Source: WJMT01 sp964624145
Lineage (GTDB): Bacteria; Acidobacteriota; Aminicenantia; Aminicenantales; Aminicenantaceae
NCBI GenBank assembly: GCA_964624145.1
Contig: CAZUXT010000003.1
Span: 1 to 64,000 of the forward strand
Reading direction: 5' to 3'
Length of the DNA: 64,000 nt
In this document: in pieces, positions 36,875 to 46,567 of the stretch
How positions within the stretch are numbered: the stretch's first letter is position 1
Layout: each line of letters begins with the position of its first letter
Translations under genes and position numbers: made by a program
Notes under the pieces: model-generated
What the model saw: the letters and a program-made list of their open reading frames with translations, nothing else
Told to the model about the DNA's origin: nothing
Database searches by the model: none

Positions 36875-38440
36875 TTACTGATCTTTCTTATCTTTCTCCA
36901 TGCTCAGAACCGCTTGAGGTAAAAAGTCTATAAGGTTCCCAGCAACAAGTGATTTTTCTCCTGTCTTTTTCACCGCCATATCTCCGCTTAATCCGTGGAC
37001 ATAAACAGATGCCAGAACCGCATCCAAGAAATCTCCTCCCTGCATGATCAAAGAGGCTATCATCCCGCTCAAAACATCCCCTGAACCTCCGGTTGCCATG
37101 CCCGGATTTCCAGTGGGATTGATAAAAATCTTTTCATCGGGAGTCGTGATAATGGTCCGGTACCCTTTGAGCACTACATACACACCATACTCCTTTGCAA
37201 ATTCAGAAGCCAGTTCCAACTTTTTTTCCACTACTTCTTTCGTCGTTTTTTTGACCAGACGCGCAAACTCTCCCGGATGAGGTGTTATGACCACAGGACA
37301 GGACAGGGACTTTAATATCTCCGGATCGGATGCCACGCAATTCAAAGCATCCGCATCTAAAAGAGCGGGAACCTTAATTAAAGGCAGCAGGGACCGAATG
37401 AGTTTACTTGTTTGCTTGTGCGTTGAAATACCGGGACCGATGAGGACAGCATCTTTTCCCTTTAAAAGTCTCGCTATTTTATCCAGAGCTTTTTCAGAAA
37501 GGGTACATTCACTGGTTTCCTCCAGTGGTTCTGTCATCAGTTCCATCATAGACCTCGCCACTACAGGAAGGCAGCTTTTTGGTGTTCCTACGGTCACCAG
37601 CCCGGCACCCATTTCCAGAGCTGCTTTCCCCGCCATTACAGCGGCGCCGGTCTTTCCAAGAGAGCCGGCCAATATAAAGAGATGCCCGTATGTGCCTTTG
37701 TGTGTGTTTTTGTCACGTTTTTTGAAATAAGAAACAAGACGGTCTTTCTCTGTGATTTCCATGTTCAGTGACTCGTCCTCGAATAGAAAAGGCGGCGCAC
37801 TGATATCAGCTATGACCACTTCACCCATATAATCTTCAGCAGGAGGGAAAACATGAGATATTTTCGGAGCAGCCATTGTAACGGTCAGGTCTGCTTTTAT
37901 ACTGGGACCAATGATCTGGAATTTGTCAGAAGAAATACCTGACGGTATATCCACGGCCACAATATAGGAATCCGATTTGTTGATGTCTTCAATAACCTGG
38001 GCGTATCTTCCTTCAGCCGGCTTTTTCAGCCCGGTACCAAAAATCGCATCCACAATGACATCTGACCCCATAACCTCTTCCCTGACCTTTTTCCATTCCT
38101 CCTGACTGAGGACTTCAGTGATAGGAATCCCCATTCTATCAGCAATACGGCCGTTCAGTTCAGCGTCTCCTTTTAATTCTTCTTTTTTCGCCAGAAGTAT
38201 GATTTTAGGAGAACATCCCTTATTGAACAGATGACGGGCAACCACAAAACCATCTCCTCCATTGTTTCCTTTGCCGCACACAATAGTGACTGATTTTTTT
38301 TCTAGGAAGGGGATCCGTTTGATCATTTCCCTGGATATCTCAGCACCGGCGTTTTCCATTAAAAGAGGCCCTATGATCCCCAAATCTTCCATTGCCTTTC
38401 TGTCAATTCTTTTCATCTGGGAAGAATTTAATACTTTCAT
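36875..38440 (-). CDS. nnr: Bifunctional NAD(P)H-hydrate epimerase/dehydratase
   Basis: Repairs hydrated NAD(P)H. The N-terminal epimerase (YjeF_N, about 1-215, with VCGKGNNGGDGFVVARHL) is fused to the ADP-dependent dehydratase (YjeF_C, about 230-515, with HKGTYGHLFILAGS, VITPHPGEFARL and NPGMATGGSGDVLSGMIA). 521 aa, the usual fused length. Operon with tsaE. Confidence 0.95.
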   Translation of the reverse strand: MKVLNSSQMKRIDRKAMEDLGIIGPLLMENAGAEISREMIKRIPFLEKKSVTIVCGKGNNGGDGFVVARHLFNKGCSPKIILLAKKEELKGDAELNGRIADRMGIPITEVLSQEEWKKVREEVMGSDVIVDAIFGTGLKKPAEGRYAQVIEDINKSDSYIVAVDIPSGISSDKFQIIGPSIKADLTVTMAAPKISHVFPPAEDYMGEVVIADISAPPFLFEDESLNMEITEKDRLVSYFKKRDKNTHKGTYGHLFILAGSLGKTGAAVMAGKAALEMGAGLVTVGTPKSCLPVVARSMMELMTEPLEETSECTLSEKALDKIARLLKGKDAVLIGPGISTHKQTSKLIRSLLPLIKVPALLDADALNCVASDPEILKSLSCPVVITPHPGEFARLVKKTTKEVVEKKLELASEFAKEYGVYVVLKGYRTIITTPDEKIFINPTGNPGMATGGSGDVLSGMIASLIMQGGDFLDAVLASVYVHGLSGDMAVKKTGEKSLVAGNLIDFLPQAVLSMEKDKKDQ

Positions 38441-38558
38441 GATTGCTCCTTGTAATTCAAAAAAAAATAATTATTATAATAAGTGTATATCTAAAAATTT
38501 TACCATAAAAGATTGCTTTTTAATATTATACCTATAAATCAAAAAAAGGAGATTATAA

Positions 38559-39560
38559 ATGGCTCTAAAGATAGGAATCAATGGATTTGGAAGAATAGGA
38601 AGGAATTTTTTCCGGGCTTCTTATAAAGATCCGGAAATTGACATAGTCGCCGTCAATGATATCACGGATGCTGCAACTCTGGCCCATCTACTTAAATATG
38701 ATTCGGTATTAGGTATTCTTGAGGCAGACATCAAAGCCACTGATAACTCTCTTATCGTAGACGGAAAAGAAGTCAAGGTATTGAGTGAAAGAAATCCTTC
38801 TGATATAAACTGGAAAGAATTCGGTATATCCAATGTTATTGAGTCCACCGGATTGTTCAGAAAAAGACCGGATGCGGAAAAGCACATCAAAGACGGAGGA
38901 GCGGAAAAAGTCATCATTTCAGCGCCTGCCATAGATCCAGACGTGACTCTGGTCTTAGGAGTTAATGAGGAAATATATGATCCCGGTAAACACCATATCA
39001 TTTCCAACGCTTCCTGCACGACCAATTGCCTGGCCCCTCCTGCTAAAATCATTCATGATGCGTTCGGCATTGAAAAAGCTTTTATGACCACGATCCACTC
39101 CTATACAGGAGACCAAAAAATCCTGGACGCCCCCCATAAAGATCTGCGCAGGGCAAGGTCTGCTGCGGTAAGCCAGATACCCACCACGACCGGGGCAGCC
39201 AAAGCCACGGGCCTGGTTATTCCCGACCTGAGAGGGAAAATTGACGGGATCTCCATAAGAGTGCCGACCCCGAATGTATCCGTTGTTGACCTGGTCGCTG
39301 AGCTGAAAAAGAACTCAACCGAAGAAGAAGTGAATCAGGTGTTAAAAGAAGCCGCTCAAGGAAAACTAAAAGGAATTCTTGACTTTACGGAAGAACCACT
39401 GGTTTCAGTCGATTATATGGCGAACCCGCATTCCTCTATTGTTGACGGAAAGTTCACAAAGGTTATCCAGGGCAATCTCCTGAAAATTCTTGCCTGGTAT
39501 GACAATGAGTGGGGATATTCCTGCAGATTAATAGATATCTGTAAATACATATCAAGATAG
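38559..39560 (+). CDS. gap: Glyceraldehyde-3-phosphate dehydrogenase
   Basis: Glycolytic enzyme, 333 aa, with NAD-binding GINGFGRIGRN and the active-site cysteine C153 in SNASCTTNCLAP. AAAAGGAG precedes the ATG. It heads the gap-pgk-tpiA-secG operon, with 6-base and overlapping junctions. Confidence 0.97.
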   Translation: MALKIGINGFGRIGRNFFRASYKDPEIDIVAVNDITDAATLAHLLKYDSVLGILEADIKATDNSLIVDGKEVKVLSERNPSDINWKEFGISNVIESTGLFRKRPDAEKHIKDGGAEKVIISAPAIDPDVTLVLGVNEEIYDPGKHHIISNASCTTNCLAPPAKIIHDAFGIEKAFMTTIHSYTGDQKILDAPHKDLRRARSAAVSQIPTTTGAAKATGLVIPDLRGKIDGISIRVPTPNVSVVDLVAELKKNSTEEEVNQVLKEAAQGKLKGILDFTEEPLVSVDYMANPHSSIVDGKFTKVIQGNLLKILAWYDNEWGYSCRLIDICKYISR

Positions 39561-39566
39561 AGAAAA

Positions 39567-40748
39567 ATGCTCTTCTTCAAAAATTTGGATCTTAAAGGCA
39601 AAAGAGTATTCCTTCGGGTTGACTTCAATGTCCCTCTAGATAATAAAAGAAATATTACGGATGACACCCGTATCAAAGCTGTCCTTCCTACCCTACACTA
39701 TCTCTTAAAACAAAAAACACGGATCATCATCGGTTCTCATCTGGGAAGGCCTAAAGGGAAAAAAGATCCTCAATTCCGCCTTTATCCTGTTTACAAGAAG
39801 CTATCTCAACTCATTGCCCAAAAAATTACTCTGGCTCCTGATTGTACCGGAACAGAGGTTGCCCAATTAAAACAGAGACAAGGTGATAAGGAAGTCATTC
39901 TTCTTGAGAATCTCAGGTTCCATCCAGAAGAAAAACAAAATGATGATTCCTTTGCTCAAGAGCTGGCTCAAGGAGTGGATTACTATGTCAATGATGCTTT
40001 TGCCGCATGCCATAGGGCTCACGCTTCTATCGTTGCGATCACCCAATATGTCAATAAAGCTGCCGCTGGATTCCTGGTCAGGCAGGAAATGGATTATTTC
40101 TCAAGAATCATAGAATCTCCTCAAAGACCTTATATAGCTATTCTGGGGGGAGCCAAAGTTTCTGACAAAATTCCCGTTCTTGCGAATCTTATAAAAAAAG
40201 CCAATGCCATTCTCATTGGCGGAGCCATGTCTTATACTTTTTTTAAAGCCATGGGATTTGACGTGGGAAAATCCCTTGTGGAAGAAGACAAAAAAGAGCT
40301 GTCTCTGGAGCTTCAAAAAAAAGCAGAGGAAAAGGGAGTGAAAATTTTTCTTCCATTGGATCATATCATTGCCAGAGAGATCAAGCCCGGTACTGACTTT
40401 AAGACTTTGACCCGGTTTCCTATCCCTGAAGACCACATAGCGCTGGACATAGGACCTGAAACAGTCAAAAAATACTCCGGATTCATTAAGAACGCAAAGA
40501 CAATTTTCTGGAATGGCCCGATGGGAGTATTTGAAATCGATGAGTTTTCGCATGGCACTACCGGAATAGCAAAGGCTGTCGCTGCTTCGGATTCTCTGTC
40601 CATAGTAGGAGGTGGAGATTCTGCTGCAGCCATAAAAAAAACAGGATTGGAAAAAAATATATCCCATATATCTACGGGCGGGGGTGCGTCTTTAGAGCTC
40701 ATCGCTAACGAGACTCTACCCGGGATTGAAGCTTTATCGGAGAAATGA
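39567..40748 (+). CDS. pgk: Phosphoglycerate kinase
   Basis: Makes ATP from 1,3-bisphosphoglycerate. 393 aa with the N-terminal signature KRVFLRVDFNVPLD, GSHLGRPKG and the C-terminal nucleotide site STGGGASLELIANE. It overlaps tpiA by 4 bases. Confidence 0.97.
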   Translation: MLFFKNLDLKGKRVFLRVDFNVPLDNKRNITDDTRIKAVLPTLHYLLKQKTRIIIGSHLGRPKGKKDPQFRLYPVYKKLSQLIAQKITLAPDCTGTEVAQLKQRQGDKEVILLENLRFHPEEKQNDDSFAQELAQGVDYYVNDAFAACHRAHASIVAITQYVNKAAAGFLVRQEMDYFSRIIESPQRPYIAILGGAKVSDKIPVLANLIKKANAILIGGAMSYTFFKAMGFDVGKSLVEEDKKELSLELQKKAEEKGVKIFLPLDHIIAREIKPGTDFKTLTRFPIPEDHIALDIGPETVKKYSGFIKNAKTIFWNGPMGVFEIDEFSHGTTGIAKAVAASDSLSIVGGGDSAAAIKKTGLEKNISHISTGGGASLELIANETLPGIEALSEK

Positions 40749-41539
40749 TGAATTTAACCAATAAAAAACCGTTTATTGCAGGAAACTGGAAATTACACAG
40801 TTTCATTCCTGAAGCTGTTCGTCTGAGCCAACAACTCAAACAGGCTTTCAATAAGGAAAAAGAGGCGGAAATCGCCATCATGCCGCCTTTTACAGCGCTG
40901 AGTGAAGTGAAAAAAGTTCTCTCCAACACCAGCATTCTCACAGGAGCACAGGATACATTCTGGGAGGAAACCGGAGCCTATACAGGAGAGATCTCCCCTT
41001 CCATGATCAAAGATGCCGGCTGTGATTATGTTATTGTGGGCCACTCTGAAAGAAGGCAGTATTTCGGAGACACTGACGAAAATGTGAATAAGAAAATAAA
41101 AGCTGCCCTTTCTGTCGGACTGCATCCCATCCTATGCATTGGGGAGACTCTTGAAGAGAGAGAGAACAATGAAACGATGAATAAAGTAAAAAAGCAGCTG
41201 AAAAAAGGATTAAAAGGCATTGATAAAGATCTGTTCTCTAAAGTGATCCTTGCTTATGAACCCATATGGGCCATAGGCACAGGCCGAACGGCCTCTCCTG
41301 AACAGGCAGAAGAGGTCCATGGATTCATAAGGGGACAAGTAGCAAAAATGGTTGGAAAAGACACTTCTTCCTGTGTTATAATACTCTACGGAGGTTCCGT
41401 AAAACCAAAAAACGCCTTTGCTTTAATCAAGGAAAGGAACATAAACGGAGCTCTCGTCGGAGGTGCTTCTCTTGAAGCAAACTCCTTTGCTGAAATCATA
41501 AACGAGGCAAAAAAAGCTTATAAAGAAAAACAAAAATGA
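40745..41539 (+). CDS. tpiA: Triosephosphate isomerase
   Basis: Interconverts triose phosphates. 264 aa, with catalytic K16 (AGNWKLH), H100 (VGHSERRQYF) and E172 (LAYEPIWAIGTG), and the phosphate loop YGGSVKPKN. Two consecutive ATG codons open the gene. It overlaps both pgk and secG. Confidence 0.97.
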   Translation: MMNLTNKKPFIAGNWKLHSFIPEAVRLSQQLKQAFNKEKEAEIAIMPPFTALSEVKKVLSNTSILTGAQDTFWEETGAYTGEISPSMIKDAGCDYVIVGHSERRQYFGDTDENVNKKIKAALSVGLHPILCIGETLEERENNETMNKVKKQLKKGLKGIDKDLFSKVILAYEPIWAIGTGRTASPEQAEEVHGFIRGQVAKMVGKDTSSCVIILYGGSVKPKNAFALIKERNINGALVGGASLEANSFAEIINEAKKAYKEKQK

Positions 41540-41913
41540 ATGTATTAATCACAATCATCCATGTTGTTGTAAGCCTGGTGCTTATCATAGCGGTCCTGCT
41601 TCAGTCAGGAAAAGCAGCTGACCTGGCAGGAGCATTCGGAGGTGGGGGCAGTCAATCCACTTTCGGACCCAGAGGAGGTCAGAATCTTCTCTCTAGGGTA
41701 ACCACGGCTTGTGCTATCATCTTCATGCTGACTTCCCTGGGCCTTTGGATCCTATCTTCAGGAACAGGCAAGTCTGCTCTTTCCGGTGAAAAACCAGCTG
41801 TCACGAAAACGACTGACAAGAAGGAACAGGAACCAGCTCAAACCGATCAGACTACAAAAAAAGAACAAAAAACAGAAGAAGAGAAAGGCACCTCAAATCC
41901 AGAAAAGAAATAG
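41536..41913 (+). CDS. secG: Preprotein translocase subunit SecG
   Basis: Small Sec translocon subunit with two helices (about 3-22 and 53-73). The conserved loop between them reads LLQSGKAADLAGAFGGGGSQ. A charged tail of about 45 residues rich in Lys, Glu and Thr extends beyond the second helix (125 aa in total). It follows tpiA, the standard place in many bacteria. Confidence 0.93.
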   Translation: MNVLITIIHVVVSLVLIIAVLLQSGKAADLAGAFGGGGSQSTFGPRGGQNLLSRVTTACAIIFMLTSLGLWILSSGTGKSALSGEKPAVTKTTDKKEQEPAQTDQTTKKEQKTEEEKGTSNPEKK

Positions 41914-41937
41914 TTCTGGTTTCTCTTTATACCTCAA

Positions 41938-42022
41938 GCCGAAGTGGTGGAATTTGGTAGACACGCATGGTTGAGGGCCATGTGAGCATTAGCTCGTAGG
42001 GGTTCGAGTCCCCTCTTCGGCA
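41938..42022 (+). tRNA. tRNA-Leu (GAG)
   Basis: Class-II tRNA: acceptor GCCGAAG with CTTCGGC, anticodon loop TTGAGGG (GAG), long variable arm, discriminator A. Unlike the other three tRNA genes here, the CCA end is not encoded (TTA follows). The 240 bases after it, up to the tricorn gene, show no other feature I can support. Confidence 0.95.
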
Positions 42023-42262
42023 TTATTCCTTTCTCTTTAATCTGTTCCTTCATTCTTTTTCCCATTGACACATTTCTTTCCAATATGATAGGTTTATTCC
42101 TGCTCAATCTTAATATCTGATACAAATTTTTTCATCGTATTATTTATAAAGACTTGACTGTATTATTTACAATTTGATTTTGCTGAAAGCCAACTGAAAT
42201 TCAGGCACCGAAACATTGTTATGATTATAGGTTTTTTTTATCGACCCAAAGGAGGGAATATT

Positions 42263-45200
42263 ATGATTAAAAAGACAGGGATTATGCTGTTATGTGCTTT
42301 ATTTTTGTGCCCTTTTGCCTATGGACAGATCAGCGCCAAGCTTATGCGCTACATGGATGTTTCAGACACACAAATCACCTTTGTTTACGGAGGTGATATC
42401 TGGATCATGCCTAAAACAGGCAGTACAGCTATTCAGGTGACTCATTCACCGGGAGAAGAATCCTGGCCTCGTTTCTCACCTGATGGCAATTCTATCGCCT
42501 ACACAGCCAGCTACAATGGCAATGCAGATGTCTATGTGATTCCGGCTGAAGGAGGAATACCGGAAAGAATCACTTATCAATCCTTAAATGACCGCATGGT
42601 AGACTGGCATCCTGATGGGGAACATCTTCTGTTTGCATCAGGTCGTGAGAGCGGACAGAGTCGTATAAATCAGTTTTATCTTGTTTCTAAAAAAGGTGGA
42701 AACCCTGAAAAACTGAAGATTCCGTATGGAGAGCTGGCCAGCTATTCCCCTGACGGGACTCGTATCGCCTATATCACAAAAATAACAGAGAACTTCCCCT
42801 TTAAACGCTACCGGGGAGGCATGGCTTCCGATATCATCATATATGACCTGCTCAAAGATACGGCGGAAAATATCACTGATAATAATGCCATTGACGGTAA
42901 ACCTGCCTGGGTGGGAGATCATATCTATTTTCTCTCTGATCAAGGGGAGAATATGCGTTTGAACATCTGGAAATACGACATAAAAAACAAATCAATCCAA
43001 CAGATAACACATTTCAATGATTTTGATATCTCTTACATGGCTGCGGGAAACAAGGATATTGTTTTTGAATATGGGGGAATTCTTTACATGATGGATATGG
43101 ACACACATCAGTATAAGCCCGTAGAAGTAAAAGTGATCAGTGATTTTTCAGTGGAAATAAACCGCTCTAAAGATGTCAGCAGACAAATCAGCGATGTGAC
43201 GGTATCCCCATCTGCAAAGAGAGTGGTTTTTGAAGCCCGAGGTGAGCTGTTCAATGTACCGGTTTCCGAAGGTTATGTGATGAACATGACCCAAACAAGC
43301 GGAGCTTTCGATCATCATCCTTCCTGGTCACCTGACGGCCAATACATTGCTTTCTGGAGTGACCGCTCCGGTGAATACCAGATTTATATTCAAGAGACAG
43401 ACGGTCTTACAAAACCCAAACAGCTGACCAAAAGGCCCAAGGGTTTTGGTTATAAACTTTTCTGGTCTCCGGACAGCAAAAAACTGGCCTTTATAGATGA
43501 GACAAATGATGTCTCAGTATTGGATGTTGCCAACGGAGAAACAGTTGTGATCGGAAACACAATATGGAACACAGGTCATGGCGGACGTTTTTATTATCCT
43601 ATTGCTTGGTCTCCTGACTCCAGATGGGTGGCATTCACTCAGTGCCTGGACAACGCCCATGATGCCATCTTCCTCTATGACATGAAGAACAAGGAATCAC
43701 ACCAAGCGACCAGTGGCTTTTATGAAGACTTTTATCCTGTATTCAGTACAGACGGGGAATATCTCTTTTACCTGACGAACCGCAGCATGTCAGCGGCTTA
43801 CTCTGATATGGACGAAACCTGGATCTATCCAAATTCAACTCAAATAGCTTCATTGAGCCTCACCAAGGAAACACCCTCTCTTTTATCTCCAAAAAATGAT
43901 GCACTTAAAGAGGAGAAAAAGCCCGTTGATAAAGCAGAAGCTGATAAGAAGGATAAAACAAATGAAAAAACGGACAAAACCGTTGAAATGAACTTTGATG
44001 ACCTGGAAGCCAGGCTGGAGATTCTTCCTCCCAAAGCCGGGAATATAGGAGAATTAATCCCTCTCAAGGATAAGCTGGTCTATATAAGATATCCCAATAC
44101 AGGTTCCGGCGAACGATCAGCCTCCTTGATTTATTATGACCTGAAAGAACGGAAGGAAGAAACGATCCTTTCTCCTGTTGAAGAAGCACAATCCTCTGCA
44201 GACGGAGAATCTCTCCTGGTACGAAGCCAAGGAAAGTATGGGATCATAAAGCCTGCCCCTAAACAAAAAATCGAAAAACCTATCCCCACGGACGGCTTAG
44301 TGATGAATTGGATTCCCCGCCAGGAATGGCGCCAGATTTTTGACGATGCCTGGCGTCGATACCGTGATTTTTTCTATGATCCAAACATGCATGGCGTTGA
44401 CTGGCCGGCCCTGCGCAAACGCTACGGCGCTTTGATCGAACATGCCCGTACACGTTGGGATATCACTCATATCTGTTCCAATCTGGCCTCTGAACTGAGC
44501 GCTGGACATACTTATACTTTTGGCGGTGACACGGAGAGAGTATCCGGATTGAGAACCGGATTTTTAGGAATTGATTGGGAATTGATCAATAACAGATATC
44601 AGGTCAAACGCATTGTCAAACCAGCTCATTGGGATACAGAGGTTCGCTCCCCCTTTGATCAACCTGGAGTTGATGTTAAACCCGGTGACACGATACTGGC
44701 TGTTAACGGCGTGAGCCTTGATGCGCATAAAGAACCGTATGCTTCATTTGAAGGACTCTCCGGTAAAACAGTCTCCCTGACTATCAGCCGTTCCGGTAAG
44801 AATGAGGACAGCTGGCAGAAGGTGGTTAAGTGCCTGTCACCCGAGGAAGAGACAAGACTCAGATACCTTGAATGGATCGAAAACAACCGCAAAATGGTTG
44901 AAAAACTTTCCAACGGACAGCTTGGCTATATTTATATGTCCAATACGGCTGGCAGGGGCCAGCTGGAGTTGGTTAGGATGTTTTACGGTCAACTGGATAA
45001 AAAGGGATTTATCATTGATGAGCGTTTCAATGGCGGAGGACAATTGGCTGATAGATTTCTGGAACTGATGCAACGTCCCGTTGTGTATAACCTCCACTGG
45101 AGGCATGGGAAAGATCACACCCAACCCATCATGACCAACACTGGCCCCATGGGAATGCTGATCAATGGATGGGCTGGGTCCGGAGGTGACGGATTACCCT

Positions 45201-45538
45201 GGGCTTTTCAGGAGCTGGAAGCCGGACCCATCGTTGGTGAACGCACATTGGGAATCCTGGTCGGCCCTGCCACAGGTCACCAGTTGATAGACGGAGGAGG
45301 GATTACTGTTCCCGGCGCCAGATTGTATGACAATGACGGGCACTGGTTCTGGGAAGGAGAAGGAGTCACTCCGGACTTTAAAGTATGGGATGATCCAAAC
45401 CTCCTGGTGAGAGGCCGTGATCCGCAGATCGAAAAAGTGGTTGAGGAAGTAATGAAACTACTGGAAGAAAATCCCCCTCATATGACGCCTGCTCCTCCTC
45501 TTGAAGATCGTACAGCCAAAGGAATCAAAAAAAAATAA
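42263..45538 (+). CDS. Secreted tricorn protease homolog
   Basis: Large peptidase that trims peptides, 1091 aa from the ATG at 42263, chosen because AAAGGAGG precedes it and a signal peptide follows (to about AYGQ). Layout: TolB/WD-like beta-propellers (about 20-560, repeats such as PRFSPDGNSIAYTA), a Lys/Glu-rich linker (about 545-575), then C1, PDZ and C2 domains. Catalytic residues are visible as SAGHTY (His near 749) and the nucleophile in GWAGSGGDG (Ser near 973). The signal peptide suggests periplasmic action, unlike the archaeal cytosolic enzyme. Confidence 0.92.
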   Translation: MIKKTGIMLLCALFLCPFAYGQISAKLMRYMDVSDTQITFVYGGDIWIMPKTGSTAIQVTHSPGEESWPRFSPDGNSIAYTASYNGNADVYVIPAEGGIPERITYQSLNDRMVDWHPDGEHLLFASGRESGQSRINQFYLVSKKGGNPEKLKIPYGELASYSPDGTRIAYITKITENFPFKRYRGGMASDIIIYDLLKDTAENITDNNAIDGKPAWVGDHIYFLSDQGENMRLNIWKYDIKNKSIQQITHFNDFDISYMAAGNKDIVFEYGGILYMMDMDTHQYKPVEVKVISDFSVEINRSKDVSRQISDVTVSPSAKRVVFEARGELFNVPVSEGYVMNMTQTSGAFDHHPSWSPDGQYIAFWSDRSGEYQIYIQETDGLTKPKQLTKRPKGFGYKLFWSPDSKKLAFIDETNDVSVLDVANGETVVIGNTIWNTGHGGRFYYPIAWSPDSRWVAFTQCLDNAHDAIFLYDMKNKESHQATSGFYEDFYPVFSTDGEYLFYLTNRSMSAAYSDMDETWIYPNSTQIASLSLTKETPSLLSPKNDALKEEKKPVDKAEADKKDKTNEKTDKTVEMNFDDLEARLEILPPKAGNIGELIPLKDKLVYIRYPNTGSGERSASLIYYDLKERKEETILSPVEEAQSSADGESLLVRSQGKYGIIKPAPKQKIEKPIPTDGLVMNWIPRQEWRQIFDDAWRRYRDFFYDPNMHGVDWPALRKRYGALIEHARTRWDITHICSNLASELSAGHTYTFGGDTERVSGLRTGFLGIDWELINNRYQVKRIVKPAHWDTEVRSPFDQPGVDVKPGDTILAVNGVSLDAHKEPYASFEGLSGKTVSLTISRSGKNEDSWQKVVKCLSPEEETRLRYLEWIENNRKMVEKLSNGQLGYIYMSNTAGRGQLELVRMFYGQLDKKGFIIDERFNGGGQLADRFLELMQRPVVYNLHWRHGKDHTQPIMTNTGPMGMLINGWAGSGGDGLPWAFQELEAGPIVGERTLGILVGPATGHQLIDGGGITVPGARLYDNDGHWFWEGEGVTPDFKVWDDPNLLVRGRDPQIEKVVEEVMKLLEENPPHMTPAPPLEDRTAKGIKKK

Positions 45539-45552
45539 GGGTGATGATATAT

Positions 45553-45966
45553 CTATAACTTGCTTATCAAATATGTGAGGTCCTTCTTCAACTTGATTAA
45601 TTTATTCTCAGGAAAGACTGAAATCAGTTTTTTTTCGCATTTATTTTTTTCTTTCTCAATCCGATTTCTGACTCCTTCCCCGGATTCAGTCAACCGAATC
45701 ATCTTGCATCTTCTGTCTGAATCAGAATCAGTCCTTTGAATGTAGTTTCTTTTATAGAGCCTATCAATAACACGGCTTCCTCTGGATAAGGAGAGGCCCA
45801 TTTTTTCTGAAAATTCTTTGCATGTGATTTCCTGATGCTTATCCATACAGACAAGACCTTTGAATTCAGCTTTGGAAAGTTCAAATTCCCTTAAATGCCT
45901 GTTTCGATGGCCTGAACATTTATCTGATAGGGCGTAAATGACGTCTATTAATTTTACATGATCCAT
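45553..45966 (-). CDS. MarR-family transcriptional regulator
   Basis: Winged-helix repressor, 137 aa from the ATG at 45966. A TTG further up lies inside the -10 box and cannot be used. The DNA-binding wing is visible around CKEFSEKMGLSLSRGSRVIDRL and RTDSDSDRRCKMIRLTESG. There are several cysteines (at the N-terminus and in the wing), so redox sensing is possible. It is divergent from thioredoxin and probably represses itself through the palindrome at its promoter. Confidence 0.88.
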   Translation of the reverse strand: MDHVKLIDVIYALSDKCSGHRNRHLREFELSKAEFKGLVCMDKHQEITCKEFSEKMGLSLSRGSRVIDRLYKRNYIQRTDSDSDRRCKMIRLTESGEGVRNRIEKEKNKCEKKLISVFPENKLIKLKKDLTYLISKL

Positions 45967-45985
45967 ATATTTTCCATTGACAATT

Positions 45986-46027
45986 ATTGCTAGTAGCAAT
46001 TATAATAGGTTGCGTATTTTATGTCAA
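45986..46027 (-). promoter_or_regulatory. Consensus promoter with MarR-type operator
   Basis: On the minus strand TTGACA (46022-46027), 17-base spacer and TATAAT (45999-46004) are an exact sigma70 consensus. The perfect 7-1-7 palindrome ATTGCTAGTAGCAAT (45986-46000) overlaps the last bases of the -10 box and the start point, an ideal place for self-repression by the MarR protein. Confidence 0.75.
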
Positions 46028-46059
46028 CATATTTTATTTGTATTCATTTTGATATGAAA

Positions 46060-46088
46060 TTGACTCAACGCTTTAATTTGAATATCAT
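46060..46088 (+). promoter_or_regulatory. Promoter of the thioredoxin gene
   Basis: TTGACT (46060-46065), 17-base spacer, TATCAT (46083-46088). The start would be near 46095, which supports the ATG at 46115 with AGAGG before it and rules out the GTG at 46091. Confidence 0.6.
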
Positions 46089-46114
46089 AAGTGGATATCA
46101 CAAGAGGTAAAAAA

Positions 46115-46477
46115 ATGGAGCATATGACAAAAGAAGATTTCAAAGAAAAAATATTTGATTTTGAAAACGCCAAAGAATGGAGCTTTAAAGGCAGCAAACC
46201 CTGTATTATTGATTTCTATGCAGATTGGTGCGCCCCTTGCAAGATAGTCAATCCCATACTTGAAGACCTCAAAAAAGAATTCAAAGATGAGATCAACATC
46301 TACAAGGTCGATACCGAAGCCCAACAGGAACTTGCCCAAGCATTTGGAATAATGAGCATTCCCTCTATTTTGTTTATTCCAAAAAACGGGAAACCCCAAA
46401 TGGCCCAAGGAGCTATTCCTAAAGACTCCTTTTACAAAGCCATTAAAGATGTCTTTAGTATTGAAAAAAAATCCTAG
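46115..46477 (+). CDS. trxA: Thioredoxin
   Basis: Thiol-disulfide carrier, about 120 aa, with the active site WCAPC (C39, C42) and cis-proline in MSIPSILFI. No signal peptide, so it acts in the cytoplasm. It stands alone, divergent from a MarR regulator that may sense redox state and converging on a secreted redoxin gene. Confidence 0.9.
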   Translation: MEHMTKEDFKEKIFDFENAKEWSFKGSKPCIIDFYADWCAPCKIVNPILEDLKKEFKDEINIYKVDTEAQQELAQAFGIMSIPSILFIPKNGKPQMAQGAIPKDSFYKAIKDVFSIEKKS

Positions 46478-46491
46478 TTTTTAATCATAAA

Positions 46492-46567
46492 AAAGAGAGC
46501 TTCCTTCATTCGCCAGTTGGAGGCATAAATCACGTGAAGGATTCTGGTTTGAATACCAGACCTCTTT
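46492..46567. other. tRNA-like stem-loop between convergent genes
   Basis: An outer AAAGAG/CTCTTT helix (46492-46497 with 46562-46567) encloses a CCTTCA/TGAAGG helix that contains a GCC-loop-GGC hairpin, then a T-arm-like hairpin TCTGGT-TTGAAT-ACCAGA (46543-46560). The whole is 76 nt. No normal anticodon arm can be drawn and the T-loop does not fit the 7-base rule. It is either a decayed tRNA or a terminator, since TTTATTTTAATTT follows on the plus strand. The redoxin stop codon lies in its right arm. Confidence 0.4.
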
